A stretch of DNA of 64,000 bases from Chloroflexota bacterium (GCA_016197225.1 JACPWC010000024.1:19846-83845); one strand, 5' to 3'. Counted from the stretch's first letter, positions 7,017-15,787 are shown. Notes: a model not told the origin generated them from the sequence alone. A program made the numbers and translations.

Positions 7017-10000
7017 ATGTCTTCCGAAGACCCCACCCAGCCGTCACAATCGCAAAAGCCCGAGCCGCCCGACGAATTCGCGACGGTAAAGCTTCCTCCC
7101 GCCGCCGACCAACCGACTACTCGACTACCCGACCAGCCGTCCACCAAAACCGAGCCGCCCAAACTCCCGCCCGTCTCGCCCAAAGTCAACCTCGATCCCA
7201 GCGGCATGCCCCTGCCCAGCCGCGTGCCAGAGCGCGACTCGCACGCCACTCGCGTTCAACGCCGGATTGTAGCCGGTGAGCTAGCTACGAACACCCAACC
7301 ACCTATCCACCCAACCACCAAAACCTCCCCTCACCGCCGCCAAGCCAGAAAAGTTTTTCGCGCGATTACCGTGATCGCCCTCGGCCTGGCCGCCCTCGGC
7401 GTCATCGCCGTGGCCGCCGTTGCCTCTTATGGCGTTTACGAATACAGCCGCATCGCCCGCACTCTGCCCGACCCCGGCGATCTGGCCGACCGCGCCTCGT
7501 CGTTCGAGTCCACGTATATTTATGATGCTGGCGGCAACCTGCTTTACGAGATCAACGACCCCAACAAAGGCCGCCGCACCCACGTCCCGCTCGATCAAAT
7601 CTCGCCCTACCTCATCGCCGCCACTATCGCCACCGAAGACCGTGATTACTACAACCACCCCGGCTTCGACGTCGTCGCCATTCTCAAGGCGGTGTATCGC
7701 GCTTATCGCTCCGGCGGTGAGTTAGCAGGCGCGTCTACGATCACCCAACAAATCACCCGCGCCCTGTACTTCCGGCTGGCCGATTGCGACAAGCCCGACG
7801 CCGAAGTGGCCTGTTACGAGAAATCCTTCGAGCGCAAACTGCGCGAGATCGTCCTCGCTTCTGAAATCAACCGCCGCTACACAAAAGAGCAAGTGCTGGA
7901 GCTTTACCTCAACGAAATCTATTACGGCAATCTGGCTTACGGCATCGAAGCCGCCGCCAAGACTTACTTCAACAAAGACGCCAAAGACCTGACACTCGGC
8001 GAAGCGGCATTTCTGGCCGGCCTGCCACAGTCGCCCGCCATCTACGACGTTTACACCGATCCCGAAACGGTGTTCGCCCGGCAGAAGCAAGTGCTGATTT
8101 TGATGGTCCAGGCCAGCGGCGACTGCGCCGCCACCGGCGGCATCATCGTGAGAACCGCGCCCGATCAGGAGCAGTCCATTTGCGTCACTAATGAAGACGC
8201 CGTGAGCGCCATTCTCGACATCACCCAAAACCGCGCGTTCACCGCACCCACCATTGACGCTAAATATCCGCACTGGGTCAACTACATTCGCTACTTGCTC
8301 GAAGGCCAGGACGGCGAGAATGCCCAGGCGCTTTATCGTTCGGGCTATCGCGTCTACACCACTCTCAACCCGGCCTTGCAGGATTTGGCCGAGGCTGAAG
8401 TGAAAGCGCAGGTGGATTCGCTGGCGGCATCCAATGTGACCGACGGGGCGCTGGTCGCCATTGATCCGGCCAGCGGCCATATTCTGGCGATGGTCGGGTC
8501 GAACGATTATGCCGATCCGGTTGACGGGCAGATCAACATGGCAATCCGCCCGCGTCAACCCGGCTCTTCTATAAAAACGTTGACCTACGCCGCCGCCTTT
8601 CAAAAAGGGTGGACGCCCGCCACCCTGCTCTGGGACGTGCCGACGAAATTTCCCGACGGCGCGAACCCGCCTTACGAACCCAAAAACTACGACGATCGTT
8701 TTCACGGCCCGGTGCGCGTGCGCGACGCGCTGGCGAACTCGTACAACATTCCGGCAGTCAAGGCGCTCGAATTCGTCGGCGTGTACGACGACCCGGCCAC
8801 GCCTGAACGCGAAGGTCTCATCGCCTTTGCCGAGTCGCTGGGCATCACAACGTTGACTCGGAATGACTACGGCCTGGCCCTGACTCTCGGCGGCGGCGAA
8901 GTGACTCCGCTTGAGATGACGGGCGCGTACGCCACACTTGCCAACAACGGTCAGCGAGTCTTTCCGATTGCCATCACTCGCATCACCTATCCTTCAGGCG
9001 CAACCGTGTGTGAGCAACCCACCCGGCCCGACGAAGTGAAAACGGGAGAGGACGGAACACCGCTCCCCACCTGCCAGGCGGTTCCCCCGAATTGGGGCGC
9101 ACAGATCGTCCGCCCCGATCACGCCTTCCTCATCTCCGACATCCTGGCCGACAATCACGCCCGTTCACTCGCCTTCGGCCCCAATTCAACTCTGCATCTT
9201 TCTTTCTCTGCCGCCGTCAAAACCGGCACGACGAACGACTACCGCGACAACTGGACGGTGGGCTACACGCCGAACCTGGCAGTGGGCGTGTGGGTGGGCA
9301 ACGCCGACTTCACGCCGATGGCGCAAGGCGTGAGCGGCGTGACTGGCGCCGGCCCCATCTGGCACAACGTCATGGAGGGCGCGTGGGCGGCGCTCGGCAC
9401 ACAGCCGGCGCTCTTCACCCAACCGCAGAGCGCGACCATTGCCAACATTTGCGCGGCGACGGGTGCAGCTGAAAATGATTACTGCAAAGTGATCGTTGAC
9501 CCGAAGCGGCCCAACGACCCGCCGGTGCGCTCCGAATTTTTTGCCGCCGGTCAGCCGCCTCTGCCAGCCGACCGCGATCTCGTCGTCAAACTTTTCCTCG
9601 ACAAGTTCTCCGGCCTGCGCGCCAGCGAGGCCTGCAACGCCAAAAACCCTGAGACGGCTGAAGAGAAAACTGTCGTCAACATTAGCGATCCGTTTGCGTT
9701 GGAGTGGCTGGAGAAAAACGAGCAGGGGCAAAAGTGGGCGGCCATTTTCGGAATCACCTTCCCCATCACACCCGCGCCGACTGCCTTCTGCGACGACAAA
9801 GCGGCGCGGGCAGTCGCCATCATCACCTCGCCTTCCGAGAATCAAACGCTGGATGGTGTAATTGATGTGTTCGGTATTGCCAACGTCGCCAACGGCGAAT
9901 TTGATCACTACACGGTGGACTACGGCCTCGGCCACGACCCCGGCGGCTGGGGATTTGTGAGCGGCGACGTGCCTAACCCGGTGGCTGAAAACGGCCTGTT

Positions 10001-10370
10001 GGCGAAGTGGGACCTGGCGTCACTGCCTGACGGCCCGGCCACGATTCGCGTCGTCCTCTACGACAAGGCCGGGCACACCTCCGAGTTCCGCGTCCGCGTT
10101 TTTGTTGCCCACCCGACGGCGACGCCTCTGCCGCCCAGCGACACGCCGCAACCCACCAACACGCCCGCGCCCTCGTCAACCAGCGCGCCTACGAATACAC
10201 CGCTCCCGACCGCTAGCGCGACGAGCGCGCCCGCGACCGATACGCCGACGGCAACACCCGAAACGCCAACCGCTAGCGCGACAGCGACCACTGAACTGCC
10301 AACCGACACTCCGACACCCGAACCGCCAACGGCGACGCCTGAAACACCGACGGTCGCGCCAACGCCATAG
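7017..10370 (+). CDS. Class A penicillin-binding protein (PBP1A type)
   Basis: 1117-residue bifunctional peptidoglycan synthase. Residues 1-112 are a long Pro-rich cytoplasmic tail and 116-140 the membrane anchor. The GT51 glycosyltransferase domain follows, with catalytic Glu207 in the EDRDYYNHPG motif and TITQQITRALYF. The transpeptidase domain has Ser517 and Lys520 (SSIK), the SYN motif (NSYNIPAVKA) and KTGTTNDYRDNWTVGYTP. A beta-sandwich-like region follows at about 930-1030. The last 75 residues are a Thr/Pro/Ala-rich low-complexity tail, likely extracytoplasmic and wall-spanning. It polymerises and cross-links glycan outside the membrane. It is not in an operon and is followed directly by heptamer repeats that overlap its stop codon. 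Confidence 0.95.
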   Translation: MSSEDPTQPSQSQKPEPPDEFATVKLPPAADQPTTRLPDQPSTKTEPPKLPPVSPKVNLDPSGMPLPSRVPERDSHATRVQRRIVAGELATNTQPPIHPTTKTSPHRRQARKVFRAITVIALGLAALGVIAVAAVASYGVYEYSRIARTLPDPGDLADRASSFESTYIYDAGGNLLYEINDPNKGRRTHVPLDQISPYLIAATIATEDRDYYNHPGFDVVAILKAVYRAYRSGGELAGASTITQQITRALYFRLADCDKPDAEVACYEKSFERKLREIVLASEINRRYTKEQVLELYLNEIYYGNLAYGIEAAAKTYFNKDAKDLTLGEAAFLAGLPQSPAIYDVYTDPETVFARQKQVLILMVQASGDCAATGGIIVRTAPDQEQSICVTNEDAVSAILDITQNRAFTAPTIDAKYPHWVNYIRYLLEGQDGENAQALYRSGYRVYTTLNPALQDLAEAEVKAQVDSLAASNVTDGALVAIDPASGHILAMVGSNDYADPVDGQINMAIRPRQPGSSIKTLTYAAAFQKGWTPATLLWDVPTKFPDGANPPYEPKNYDDRFHGPVRVRDALANSYNIPAVKALEFVGVYDDPATPEREGLIAFAESLGITTLTRNDYGLALTLGGGEVTPLEMTGAYATLANNGQRVFPIAITRITYPSGATVCEQPTRPDEVKTGEDGTPLPTCQAVPPNWGAQIVRPDHAFLISDILADNHARSLAFGPNSTLHLSFSAAVKTGTTNDYRDNWTVGYTPNLAVGVWVGNADFTPMAQGVSGVTGAGPIWHNVMEGAWAALGTQPALFTQPQSATIANICAATGAAENDYCKVIVDPKRPNDPPVRSEFFAAGQPPLPADRDLVVKLFLDKFSGLRASEACNAKNPETAEEKTVVNISDPFALEWLEKNEQGQKWAAIFGITFPITPAPTAFCDDKAARAVAIITSPSENQTLDGVIDVFGIANVANGEFDHYTVDYGLGHDPGGWGFVSGDVPNPVAENGLLAKWDLASLPDGPATIRVVLYDKAGHTSEFRVRVFVAHPTATPLPPSDTPQPTNTPAPSSTSAPTNTPLPTASATSAPATDTPTATPETPTASATATTELPTDTPTPEPPTATPETPTVAPTP

Positions 10371-10412
10371 TAAGCAGAAAGCAGAAGGCAGTAAGCAGTA
10401 GGCAGTAGGCAG
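10369..10412. repeat. Tandem heptamer array (AGTAAGC/AGTAGGC)
   Basis: Six consecutive 7-bp units: AGTAAGC, AGAAAGC, AGAAGGC, AGTAAGC, AGTAGGC, AGTAGGC. The array starts inside the TAG stop of the PBP gene. Its approximate complement occurs at 10533-10567, so the two flank a gene remnant. Confidence 0.8.
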
Positions 10413-10456
10413 ATCACAGTTTCATCCACCACTTTTCTCAAAAAAGAGATGTCATC

Positions 10457-10534
10457 ATGTTAAATGAAGTCGGCAGAATGTTGGGCGCGATGATAGCTCA
10501 CCCCGAAAAATTCGCTCCAGCCCATAAAGGCTAA
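10457..10534 (+). pseudogene. C-terminal remnant resembling a four-helix-bundle protein
   Basis: A 25-codon open frame reads MLNEVGRMLGAMIAHPEKF and then APAHKG. The EVGRML-x-MI-x-PEKF string resembles the end of four-helix-bundle proteins of the 23S rRNA intervening-sequence family. The rest of the gene is absent; the piece lies between inverted heptamer arrays, and its stop overlaps the right one. Confidence 0.4.
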
Positions 10535-10567
10535 CTGCCCACTGCCTTCTGCCCACTACCCACTGCC
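10533..10567. repeat. Heptamer array (ACTGCCC/ACTGCCT)
   Basis: Five 7-bp units of the type ACTGCCC, TTCTGCC and CACTACC, roughly complementary to the array at 10369-10412. It runs up to seven bases before the CDF start codon. Confidence 0.7.
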
Positions 10568-10574
10568 TCCCGCA

Positions 10575-11963
10575 ATGTCCCGCTCCCAACTCATCCGCCG
10601 CGTTCTGTTCATCATCCTCCTGCTTAACATACTGGTCACAGTCGTCAAGCTCATCGTCGGCTTCGCCACCGGCGCGCTCTCGGTCCTCGCCGACGGCTTC
10701 CACTCGATCATCGACTCGTCGTCCAACATCATCGGCCTGGCCGGGCTGTGGATCGCCTCTCGCCCGCCCGACGACAACCACCCTTACGGCCACCGCAAAT
10801 ACGAAAGCATCGCCACCTTCGCCATCGGCGGCATGCTCCTGCTCGTCTCCTGGGAGATCGTCCAGGGCATCGTCGAGCGGCTGACCACGCGCACCACGCC
10901 CAACATCTCCCCGCTCGACATCGCCATCATGGCCGCAACGTTCTTCGTCAATCTGGCCGTCGTCACTTATGAGACCCGGCAGGGCAAGGCTCTCAAATCC
11001 GACATCCTGCTGGCCGACGCCGCCCACACCCGGACCGATCTCTTCGTCACCGTCTCAGTCGTCGTCTCGCTCATCGCCGCCCGCTTCGGCATGGCCTGGG
11101 TGGATATTGTGGTGGCCGCCGGTGTAGTGGTGCTGATCGTCCGGGTGGCCTTCAGCATCGTCCGCCAAACGTCTGCCGTGCTCACCGACGCGCTGGTGAT
11201 TGACCCGCAATTGATCGAGAAGACCGCCGCTGTTGTGCCCGGCGTGCAACACGTCCATCGCGCCCGTTCGCGGGGCAGCAGTGACGCCGCTTACGTGGAC
11301 GTGCACGTGAGAGTTGACCCAGCCATGTCTACCGTGCAGGCACATGCCATTGCCAGCGAAGTGGAGCGGCGCTTGAAGGGCGACCTGCCCAACATCGTGG
11401 ATGCTATCGTCCACATCGAGCCATACAAGCCGCCCGTGCTGTCCGAGTGGCAAGCCATTACCACCCGCGCCCGCGCCGAAGCCGACGCGCTCGGCATCGG
11501 CATTCACGATTTGCATGTGCATGAAGAAACGTCGGGCGGCTATACGCTTGAAATGCACGTCGAAGTTCCTGAGCATCTCTCGCTGGGCGAGGCTCACGGC
11601 ATCGCCAACAATCTCGAAACCCGCATCCGCGAGGCCATCCCGCGTGTGATCGGCGTTACCACGCACCTCGAGCCGCTCCGCGCTACCGTCCCCGGCGAAG
11701 AAGGCCGGTACGAAATTCAGTTTGACGCCCTCGCCGACCAGATCGCCGCCGTCGCCAACGCCATCTCCGGCCCTGGCACGGCCCACGACATTCAACTCCA
11801 TCACGTGGACGGCCATCTCACCACCTCCATTCACCTCACCCTGCCCGCCTCTCAACCCCTCACCGAAGCCCACGCCCTGGCCGAAGAAGTGGAGCGGCGG
11901 GTCACGACCGAGCTACTGCAAATCAAGCGCGTCGTCGTCCACGTCGAACCACCCGAAGGATGA
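10575..11963 (+). CDS. Cation diffusion facilitator transporter with three C-terminal dimerisation modules
   Basis: 462-residue CDF family metal/proton antiporter. Six membrane helices occupy about residues 5-200. The metal sites are visible as ADGFHSIIDSSSN (H-x3-D) in helix 2 and DAAHTRTDLFVT (H-x3-D) in helix 5, the pattern of zinc, iron or manganese exporters. The usual protein has one cytoplasmic ZT_dimer domain of about 80 residues. Here the module recurs three times (about 205-290, 295-375 and 390-460), each with a VDVHV..V-type strand and an ending such as VVVHVEPPE or AIVHIEPYK. The last copy ends the protein. Start at ATG 10575, with no ribosome site. Likely a metal efflux pump; the metal cannot be deduced. 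Confidence 0.9.
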   Translation: MSRSQLIRRVLFIILLLNILVTVVKLIVGFATGALSVLADGFHSIIDSSSNIIGLAGLWIASRPPDDNHPYGHRKYESIATFAIGGMLLLVSWEIVQGIVERLTTRTTPNISPLDIAIMAATFFVNLAVVTYETRQGKALKSDILLADAAHTRTDLFVTVSVVVSLIAARFGMAWVDIVVAAGVVVLIVRVAFSIVRQTSAVLTDALVIDPQLIEKTAAVVPGVQHVHRARSRGSSDAAYVDVHVRVDPAMSTVQAHAIASEVERRLKGDLPNIVDAIVHIEPYKPPVLSEWQAITTRARAEADALGIGIHDLHVHEETSGGYTLEMHVEVPEHLSLGEAHGIANNLETRIREAIPRVIGVTTHLEPLRATVPGEEGRYEIQFDALADQIAAVANAISGPGTAHDIQLHHVDGHLTTSIHLTLPASQPLTEAHALAEEVERRVTTELLQIKRVVVHVEPPEG

Positions 11964-11973
11964 AGCTCAACCT

Positions 11974-12112
11974 TTTGTCATTTGCCATTTGCCATTCGCC
12001 ATTTGTCATTTGCCATTTGTCATTCGCCATTTGTCATTTGTGATTTGCCATTTGCCATTCGCCATTTGTCATTTGTCATTTGCCATTTGCCATTTGTCAT
12101 TCGCCATTCGTC
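11974..12112. repeat. Tandem heptamer array (CCATTTG/TCATTTG), about 19 units
   Basis: Continuous 7-bp units TCATTTG, CCATTTG, CCATTCG and TGATTTG run for about 139 bases. They end just before the -10 box of the cupin gene. Similar arrays are known as short tandemly repeated repetitive sequences in heterocystous cyanobacteria. Open frames through the array are repeat artefacts. Confidence 0.9.
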
Positions 12113-12115
12113 CTT

Positions 12116-12121
12116 TATAAT
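12116..12121 (+). promoter_or_regulatory. TATAAT -10 box, leaderless GTG start
   Basis: A perfect TATAAT lies seven bases before the GTG at 12129. It decides the start of the cupin gene, whose frame would otherwise extend upstream through the heptamer array. Confidence 0.65.
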
Positions 12122-12128
12122 TCGCCCC

Positions 12129-12791
12129 GTGCCTCTCACCATCCACACTCTCTCCACCATCGCCGAGCGAATTGATCAGCCCTTCTCGCTGGTTTCATTG
12201 GGCCTGGTGGGCAGTATTGGCGTGCATTTATATATGGCTCAGGGCGAGATTGACTGGCACAAGCACATTGACGAAGACGAGTTGTTCTTCGTCCACAATG
12301 GGGCTATTGAATTGAATACCGAGTTGGGGAGCACGGTGCTGTACAGCGAAGAGGCCATGCTGGTGCCAAAAGGAGTCGGCCACCAGTCCAAGTCGGCCTT
12401 GCGCTCGGTCATCCTTCTCTTTCGCCAGCAAATCATGCCGGAGCGCAGAAACGGCCACCGCAACTACCTGGTGACTGGCGACGAAGCGCCGCTGGCGAAG
12501 GCTCGCCTGGGCAACATGGCGGCCCGGTTCACCCTGCCGTTTGAGCCTCAGAATGCGGCAATGCTGGAAGGCCACCGGCTCTCGGCGTTTATGGCCCGCG
12601 ACTTTGGCCCGGCAGAAGTGGCCCGGCCCGGCGGGACGCTACTCTATACCATGCGCGGCTCGGCCAGCGTTGAACTGGAGTCGGGTGGGGCGCGTCTAGA
12701 GGCCGGCCAACTCACCATCATCCCTTCAGGGGTGGGTTATAAAATCCATTCGGCCAAACCGGCCATCCTCGTCAGATTCGAGCGCGATTAG
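12129..12791 (+). CDS. Two-cupin domain protein
   Basis: 220-residue protein with two cupin beta-barrels. The first (residues 35-105) has the metal-binding pattern HKHIDEDELFFV, then LVPKGVGHQSK. The second (about 150-218) is shorter: GTLLYTMRGSASVELESG and LTIIPSGVGYKIH, with fewer histidines. The reaction is unknown; such bicupins include dioxygenases, isomerases and sugar- or small-molecule-binding proteins. The GTG start is chosen because a -10 box sits seven bases upstream and everything before it is heptamer repeat. No functional partner is adjacent. Confidence 0.75.
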   Translation: MPLTIHTLSTIAERIDQPFSLVSLGLVGSIGVHLYMAQGEIDWHKHIDEDELFFVHNGAIELNTELGSTVLYSEEAMLVPKGVGHQSKSALRSVILLFRQQIMPERRNGHRNYLVTGDEAPLAKARLGNMAARFTLPFEPQNAAMLEGHRLSAFMARDFGPAEVARPGGTLLYTMRGSASVELESGGARLEAGQLTIIPSGVGYKIHSAKPAILVRFERD

Positions 12792-12792
12792 A

Positions 12793-12880
12793 GAAAGGAT
12801 GAACGCTTCGCGTGAATTATGAAGGATGAAAACCAGGCTCTTCATCCTTCTTCCTTCCTCCTGCCTCTTTCATCCTTCTT
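12793..12880. repeat. GAAGGATGAA-type inverted repeat with CGCTTCGCG insert
   Basis: AAAGGATGAA and TGAAGGATGAAAA units on the left face TTCATCCTTC and TTTCATCCTTC units on the right, giving a degenerate hairpin that fills the gap between two convergent genes. The left side is interrupted by the micro-element. Confidence 0.7.
12800..12816 (-). mobile_element. Candidate micro-element CGCTTCGCG with TGAA direct repeats
   Basis: The sequence reads TGAA-CGCTTCGCG-TGAA, the reverse complement of the core at 1988-1996 and 5971-5979. Removing 13 bases restores AAGGATGAATTATGAAGG, a regular stretch of the surrounding repeat. Confidence 0.6.
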
Positions 12881-13412
12881 ACGGGTCGGTTGCCCCCAAC
12901 CCGTCGGCCAAGCCCAGCAGGATCAACTCTACTTCATCCAAGCTTTGCGCCAGCGGTGTGTCCGTCAATTCGATGCTGATCGGAACATCGAATTGAACCG
13001 GGACATTGGCGGCGATGGGAATCGTTTGCTTGATCGGCACTTCCACCGTCAGGCTGATGGGAATGCGGGTGGAGATGGGCACTTCGATGGTGCGCCGGCC
13101 AATGAGGGGAAACTGAATCGGCACACTGACCGTCGTGCTGATGGGGATAGTTTCACTGATGGGAACCTGAACGGTGAAATCAATGGGCACGTTGGCCGCA
13201 ATCGGCAGGTCTTCGTCAATATTCACGGCATAGTCGAAGCGGCTGGATTTTAGATCGTCCACCATGCCCGCCGCCTCGGCAAAAGCCTGCCCGGCCTGCC
13301 GCCGCACCGACAGCAAGGTATTGATGACGATGAGGTTGAGAAGCAAAGATGTAACGGCAATCACCCATAACAGAATTTGGCTCCACGGACGTTTGTTGGT
13401 GGGTTCAGACAC
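12879..13412 (-). CDS. Anchored protein with alternating Pro-Ile-Ser strand repeats
   Basis: 177-residue hypothetical protein. One membrane helix lies at about 12-33 (LLWVIAVTSLLLNLIVINTLL), followed by a short helix. From about residue 65 to 150 short near-repeats such as VPISETIPIS, STTVSVPIQ, STRIPISLTVEVPI and KQTIPIAANVPV recur roughly every ten residues, alternating hydrophobic and polar in a beta-strand-like way. The C-terminus is acidic and helical. Not recognised as a named family. It may form an elongated extracytoplasmic beta structure. It is transcribed in the same direction as the methylase-like gene upstream, 18 bases away, and probably shares its mRNA. Confidence 0.65.
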   Translation of the reverse strand: MSEPTNKRPWSQILLWVIAVTSLLLNLIVINTLLSVRRQAGQAFAEAAGMVDDLKSSRFDYAVNIDEDLPIAANVPIDFTVQVPISETIPISTTVSVPIQFPLIGRRTIEVPISTRIPISLTVEVPIKQTIPIAANVPVQFDVPISIELTDTPLAQSLDEVELILLGLADGLGATDP

Positions 13413-13430
13413 GACAAGTCTCCTTGAGAA

Positions 13431-15680
13431 TTACAACAGCGGCAACTGCTCCGAGCCTTGATCCACAATCGGATCGAGGCCGAGGGCGGAAAGGAAGGCG
13501 GCGCGGTCGAGGTTGGGTTTCTCCAGCAGGCGGCGCACGTGCCGGAACTTGAGAAAGAGCCAGCCACCGGCATCCACCGCCTGGCGCAAGTGCGCGTCGC
13601 GCCCCAGCTTGTGCTGGATCAGCCCGGCCCGCCCGCCAGGGATCACCATCACCTGCCGGGCGCGGGTGGGCGGCGGCAGAATGTGGCGGGCCACTGCCGC
13701 CGTGTCGGAGATGATGAAACGAAATGAGGTCAATTCAGAGTCGGCATCGAGCCAATTAATCTCAACCGCGCCGGTTTTCACTTCATAGCCCAAACGCTGG
13801 CCGAGCGATTTTAGCTCGGTGGACATGCGTTCGTAGTCGTCGGCGCGAGCCATCGGTTCATCTTCGGGGCGGAAGTGCCAGACGCCGTCTTTCTCCACGC
13901 CGTAGGATTCCAGGCAACGCCGAAAGAAGGCCGAGCCGGGCGTGAGCAGGCCGGGGAACTCGGTGCACAAATGACGCTCCAGCGTTGTGGTATCGGGGTG
14001 TTGCCCTTCCGGCATGTCGGCCAGGGCGTGGGCAACTTCGCGCTCCACCCGGTCGGCGAGCGGGTCAGCCGCTCCTTCCGAGTCGGCCAACCACCAGCGC
14101 CCGGCGCGAGGCGAGTCGGCTTCTGATTCTTCAACGCCCACGTGAATCAATTGTGGCGAGTTTACACAACCGGCCTCAATCGCTTCGGTGACCACGTCGA
14201 GCGGCTCGGTGGCGCTTTCTTCGACAGCGATGCGAAGCAAGTGCTCCTGAGAAAACGCCACAAAGGCCGCGCCGGAAATGGTGGCCCAGCGCACCGGCTC
14301 ACCGCGCTGGCGCATTACCTCAAGAGCCGCCGCCTCGGCGCGCAGGCGCAGGGTTGTGGTAAGTTTGCCTGGCGGCTCGACGGTGAGTTGATCAGGTTGA
14401 AACGTGAACTGCGCTTCGGCCGGCTCGGCGCGAATGGCGTGATGGATAAGTGAGAAGCTGGCGGCGTCGGCGGCGGTGAGGGCCGCGCCCACAAAGCCAG
14501 GGTCGGCCTCCGGCAGGAGCACGACAAAACGACCGCCGCGAGTGATCACTTTATGGCTGGCGCTGAAACCGGCGCGCAGGGCTTGTTCGTGCCACGACCA
14601 GTCGTAACGCTTGCGGCTGATGAATTTTTTCAACGGTTTGGCCGCCTCCTGCTCCCAAAGCCAGGCCGCCCAGATCGCCGTTAGAATCCAAAGCACGGCG
14701 TTCGGGCGCGGCAGGGCCGTGATCATGAACGGGGCGCACTTCGGCGGCACCAGGCCGGAGGCGTTGAGGTCGCGCATCGTGCCTTCAAACATGGCGACGG
14801 CGGGATTGGGCTTGTTCATCAGGTCGGGCACGGAGACGGTTGAAAGTCCGGTGGCGGCTTCCCCCTGGAAAGCGCCGTCTGAGGCGGATCGTTCCAGAGT
14901 CAGCCACAGATTCTTTTCACGAAAGCGAGTGTGCGGTTTGAGGGTGCGCGGTCGAACGCCATCGAGCGAGGAGCCTTCGTCGTAAGCCATGAGCAACAGC
15001 AGGTCGAGGGCGCGGCGTTCGGGCGGGTGGAGGGTTAGCCCGCCAGACTTGTAAGTGAGAGTGAAGATGGCATGCAGGGCGCGGGCCGTGTAGGTCTCGA
15101 GGGCGTCAGCTACAATCTGGCGGTCGGGGTCGTCGGGCGAGGCGGCGCGATCCAGCGCCCAGAAGTAATGTGGGCCGCGCTTGCCGTCCGGCGCGTAGCG
15201 GGCGGCAAGTTCGGCGTCAGCCGGGTCGGTCGGGCGAGTCTTGTCTTCGCCGCAGGTCGGGCAATGATAAAATTTTTCGGCCAGCGCCTCTTTTTCCCAG
15301 GTGAAGAAATCCACTTCAACCGCATGGCCGCAATCGGGGCAAGTGGAGCGATAGAGATTCCGAAGATACTCTTCGAGACGGGTCTTGACGATGAGGGTGT
15401 CGGCCAGGCGGGTGAGGGCCAGCTTGAGGATTTTGACCGGAACCGGATCAATGGCGGCCATGAGGGCCAGCCGCAGAACCGGATTGTTGTTGACCAACAG
15501 AACTCGACGACCAGCGCGGGCCAGCTCCAGGGCGGCGCGCGGCGACTGGGCAAAGGGATCGATCACCAGGTCGCCTGGGGCGCTGTGTTGATCGCCATAA
15601 ACAGCCATGATGCCATCGTCCAGCGGCGGCAGGTGGCGAGTGAGAGGAAACGGTGTGGCCGGGTAGCCGGGGATGAACAT
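13431..15680 (-). CDS. Large methyltransferase-like protein with embedded zinc ribbon
   Basis: 749 residues. The N-terminus (GDLVIDPFAQSPRAALELARAGRRVLLVNNNPVLRLAL) resembles the AdoMet-binding entry of DNA amino-methylases (DPF-x-G plus an acidic or Asn strand end), but the glycine of DPFxG is replaced. A four-cysteine zinc ribbon (CPDCGH then CPTCGE, about 113-142) follows, as in DUF1156-like DNA methylases. Later parts have VVLLPEAD and a helical C-terminal region. It may modify DNA or be a degenerate relative. The start is fixed by a TATAAT six bases before the ATG. The SAM-binding assignment is tentative; no restriction enzyme is nearby. Confidence 0.5.
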   Translation of the reverse strand: MFIPGYPATPFPLTRHLPPLDDGIMAVYGDQHSAPGDLVIDPFAQSPRAALELARAGRRVLLVNNNPVLRLALMAAIDPVPVKILKLALTRLADTLIVKTRLEEYLRNLYRSTCPDCGHAVEVDFFTWEKEALAEKFYHCPTCGEDKTRPTDPADAELAARYAPDGKRGPHYFWALDRAASPDDPDRQIVADALETYTARALHAIFTLTYKSGGLTLHPPERRALDLLLLMAYDEGSSLDGVRPRTLKPHTRFREKNLWLTLERSASDGAFQGEAATGLSTVSVPDLMNKPNPAVAMFEGTMRDLNASGLVPPKCAPFMITALPRPNAVLWILTAIWAAWLWEQEAAKPLKKFISRKRYDWSWHEQALRAGFSASHKVITRGGRFVVLLPEADPGFVGAALTAADAASFSLIHHAIRAEPAEAQFTFQPDQLTVEPPGKLTTTLRLRAEAAALEVMRQRGEPVRWATISGAAFVAFSQEHLLRIAVEESATEPLDVVTEAIEAGCVNSPQLIHVGVEESEADSPRAGRWWLADSEGAADPLADRVEREVAHALADMPEGQHPDTTTLERHLCTEFPGLLTPGSAFFRRCLESYGVEKDGVWHFRPEDEPMARADDYERMSTELKSLGQRLGYEVKTGAVEINWLDADSELTSFRFIISDTAAVARHILPPPTRARQVMVIPGGRAGLIQHKLGRDAHLRQAVDAGGWLFLKFRHVRRLLEKPNLDRAAFLSALGLDPIVDQGSEQLPLL

Positions 15681-15686
15681 GGTAGG

Positions 15687-15692
15687 ATTATA
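15687..15692 (-). promoter_or_regulatory. TATAAT -10 box, leaderless start of methylase-like gene
   Basis: On the minus strand TATAAT is followed by six bases and the ATG at 15680. Confidence 0.6.
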
Positions 15693-15727
15693 GTTAAGGC
15701 TGAGAAGTAGGACAAGCCGACACTTTT

Positions 15728-15763
15728 AGACACGGCGTGTTTTTTTTGAAACAAGCCGTGTCT
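15728..15763. repeat. Hairpin between divergent genes (GACACGGC family)
   Basis: A 15-base arm AGACACGGCGTGTTT pairs, with one mismatch, with AAACAAGCCGTGTCT. The arm pattern resembles the terminator at 54667-54710 (GACACCGGGTGTTT), so the two may be related. Here it lies upstream of the + strand gene rather than after a gene. Confidence 0.6.
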
Positions 15764-15787
15764 GCAGCCAAGCCAAAGGACTGACGG

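Noticed and set aside
10058..10441. Minus-strand Val/Gly-rich open frame
   Set aside because: It is the complement of the Thr/Pro-rich tail of the penicillin-binding protein.
11982..12128. Upstream extension of the cupin frame and overlapping frames through the heptamer array
   Set aside because: The encoded FAIRHLSFVICHLPF repeats are translations of the 7-bp array, and the -10 box places the start at 12129.
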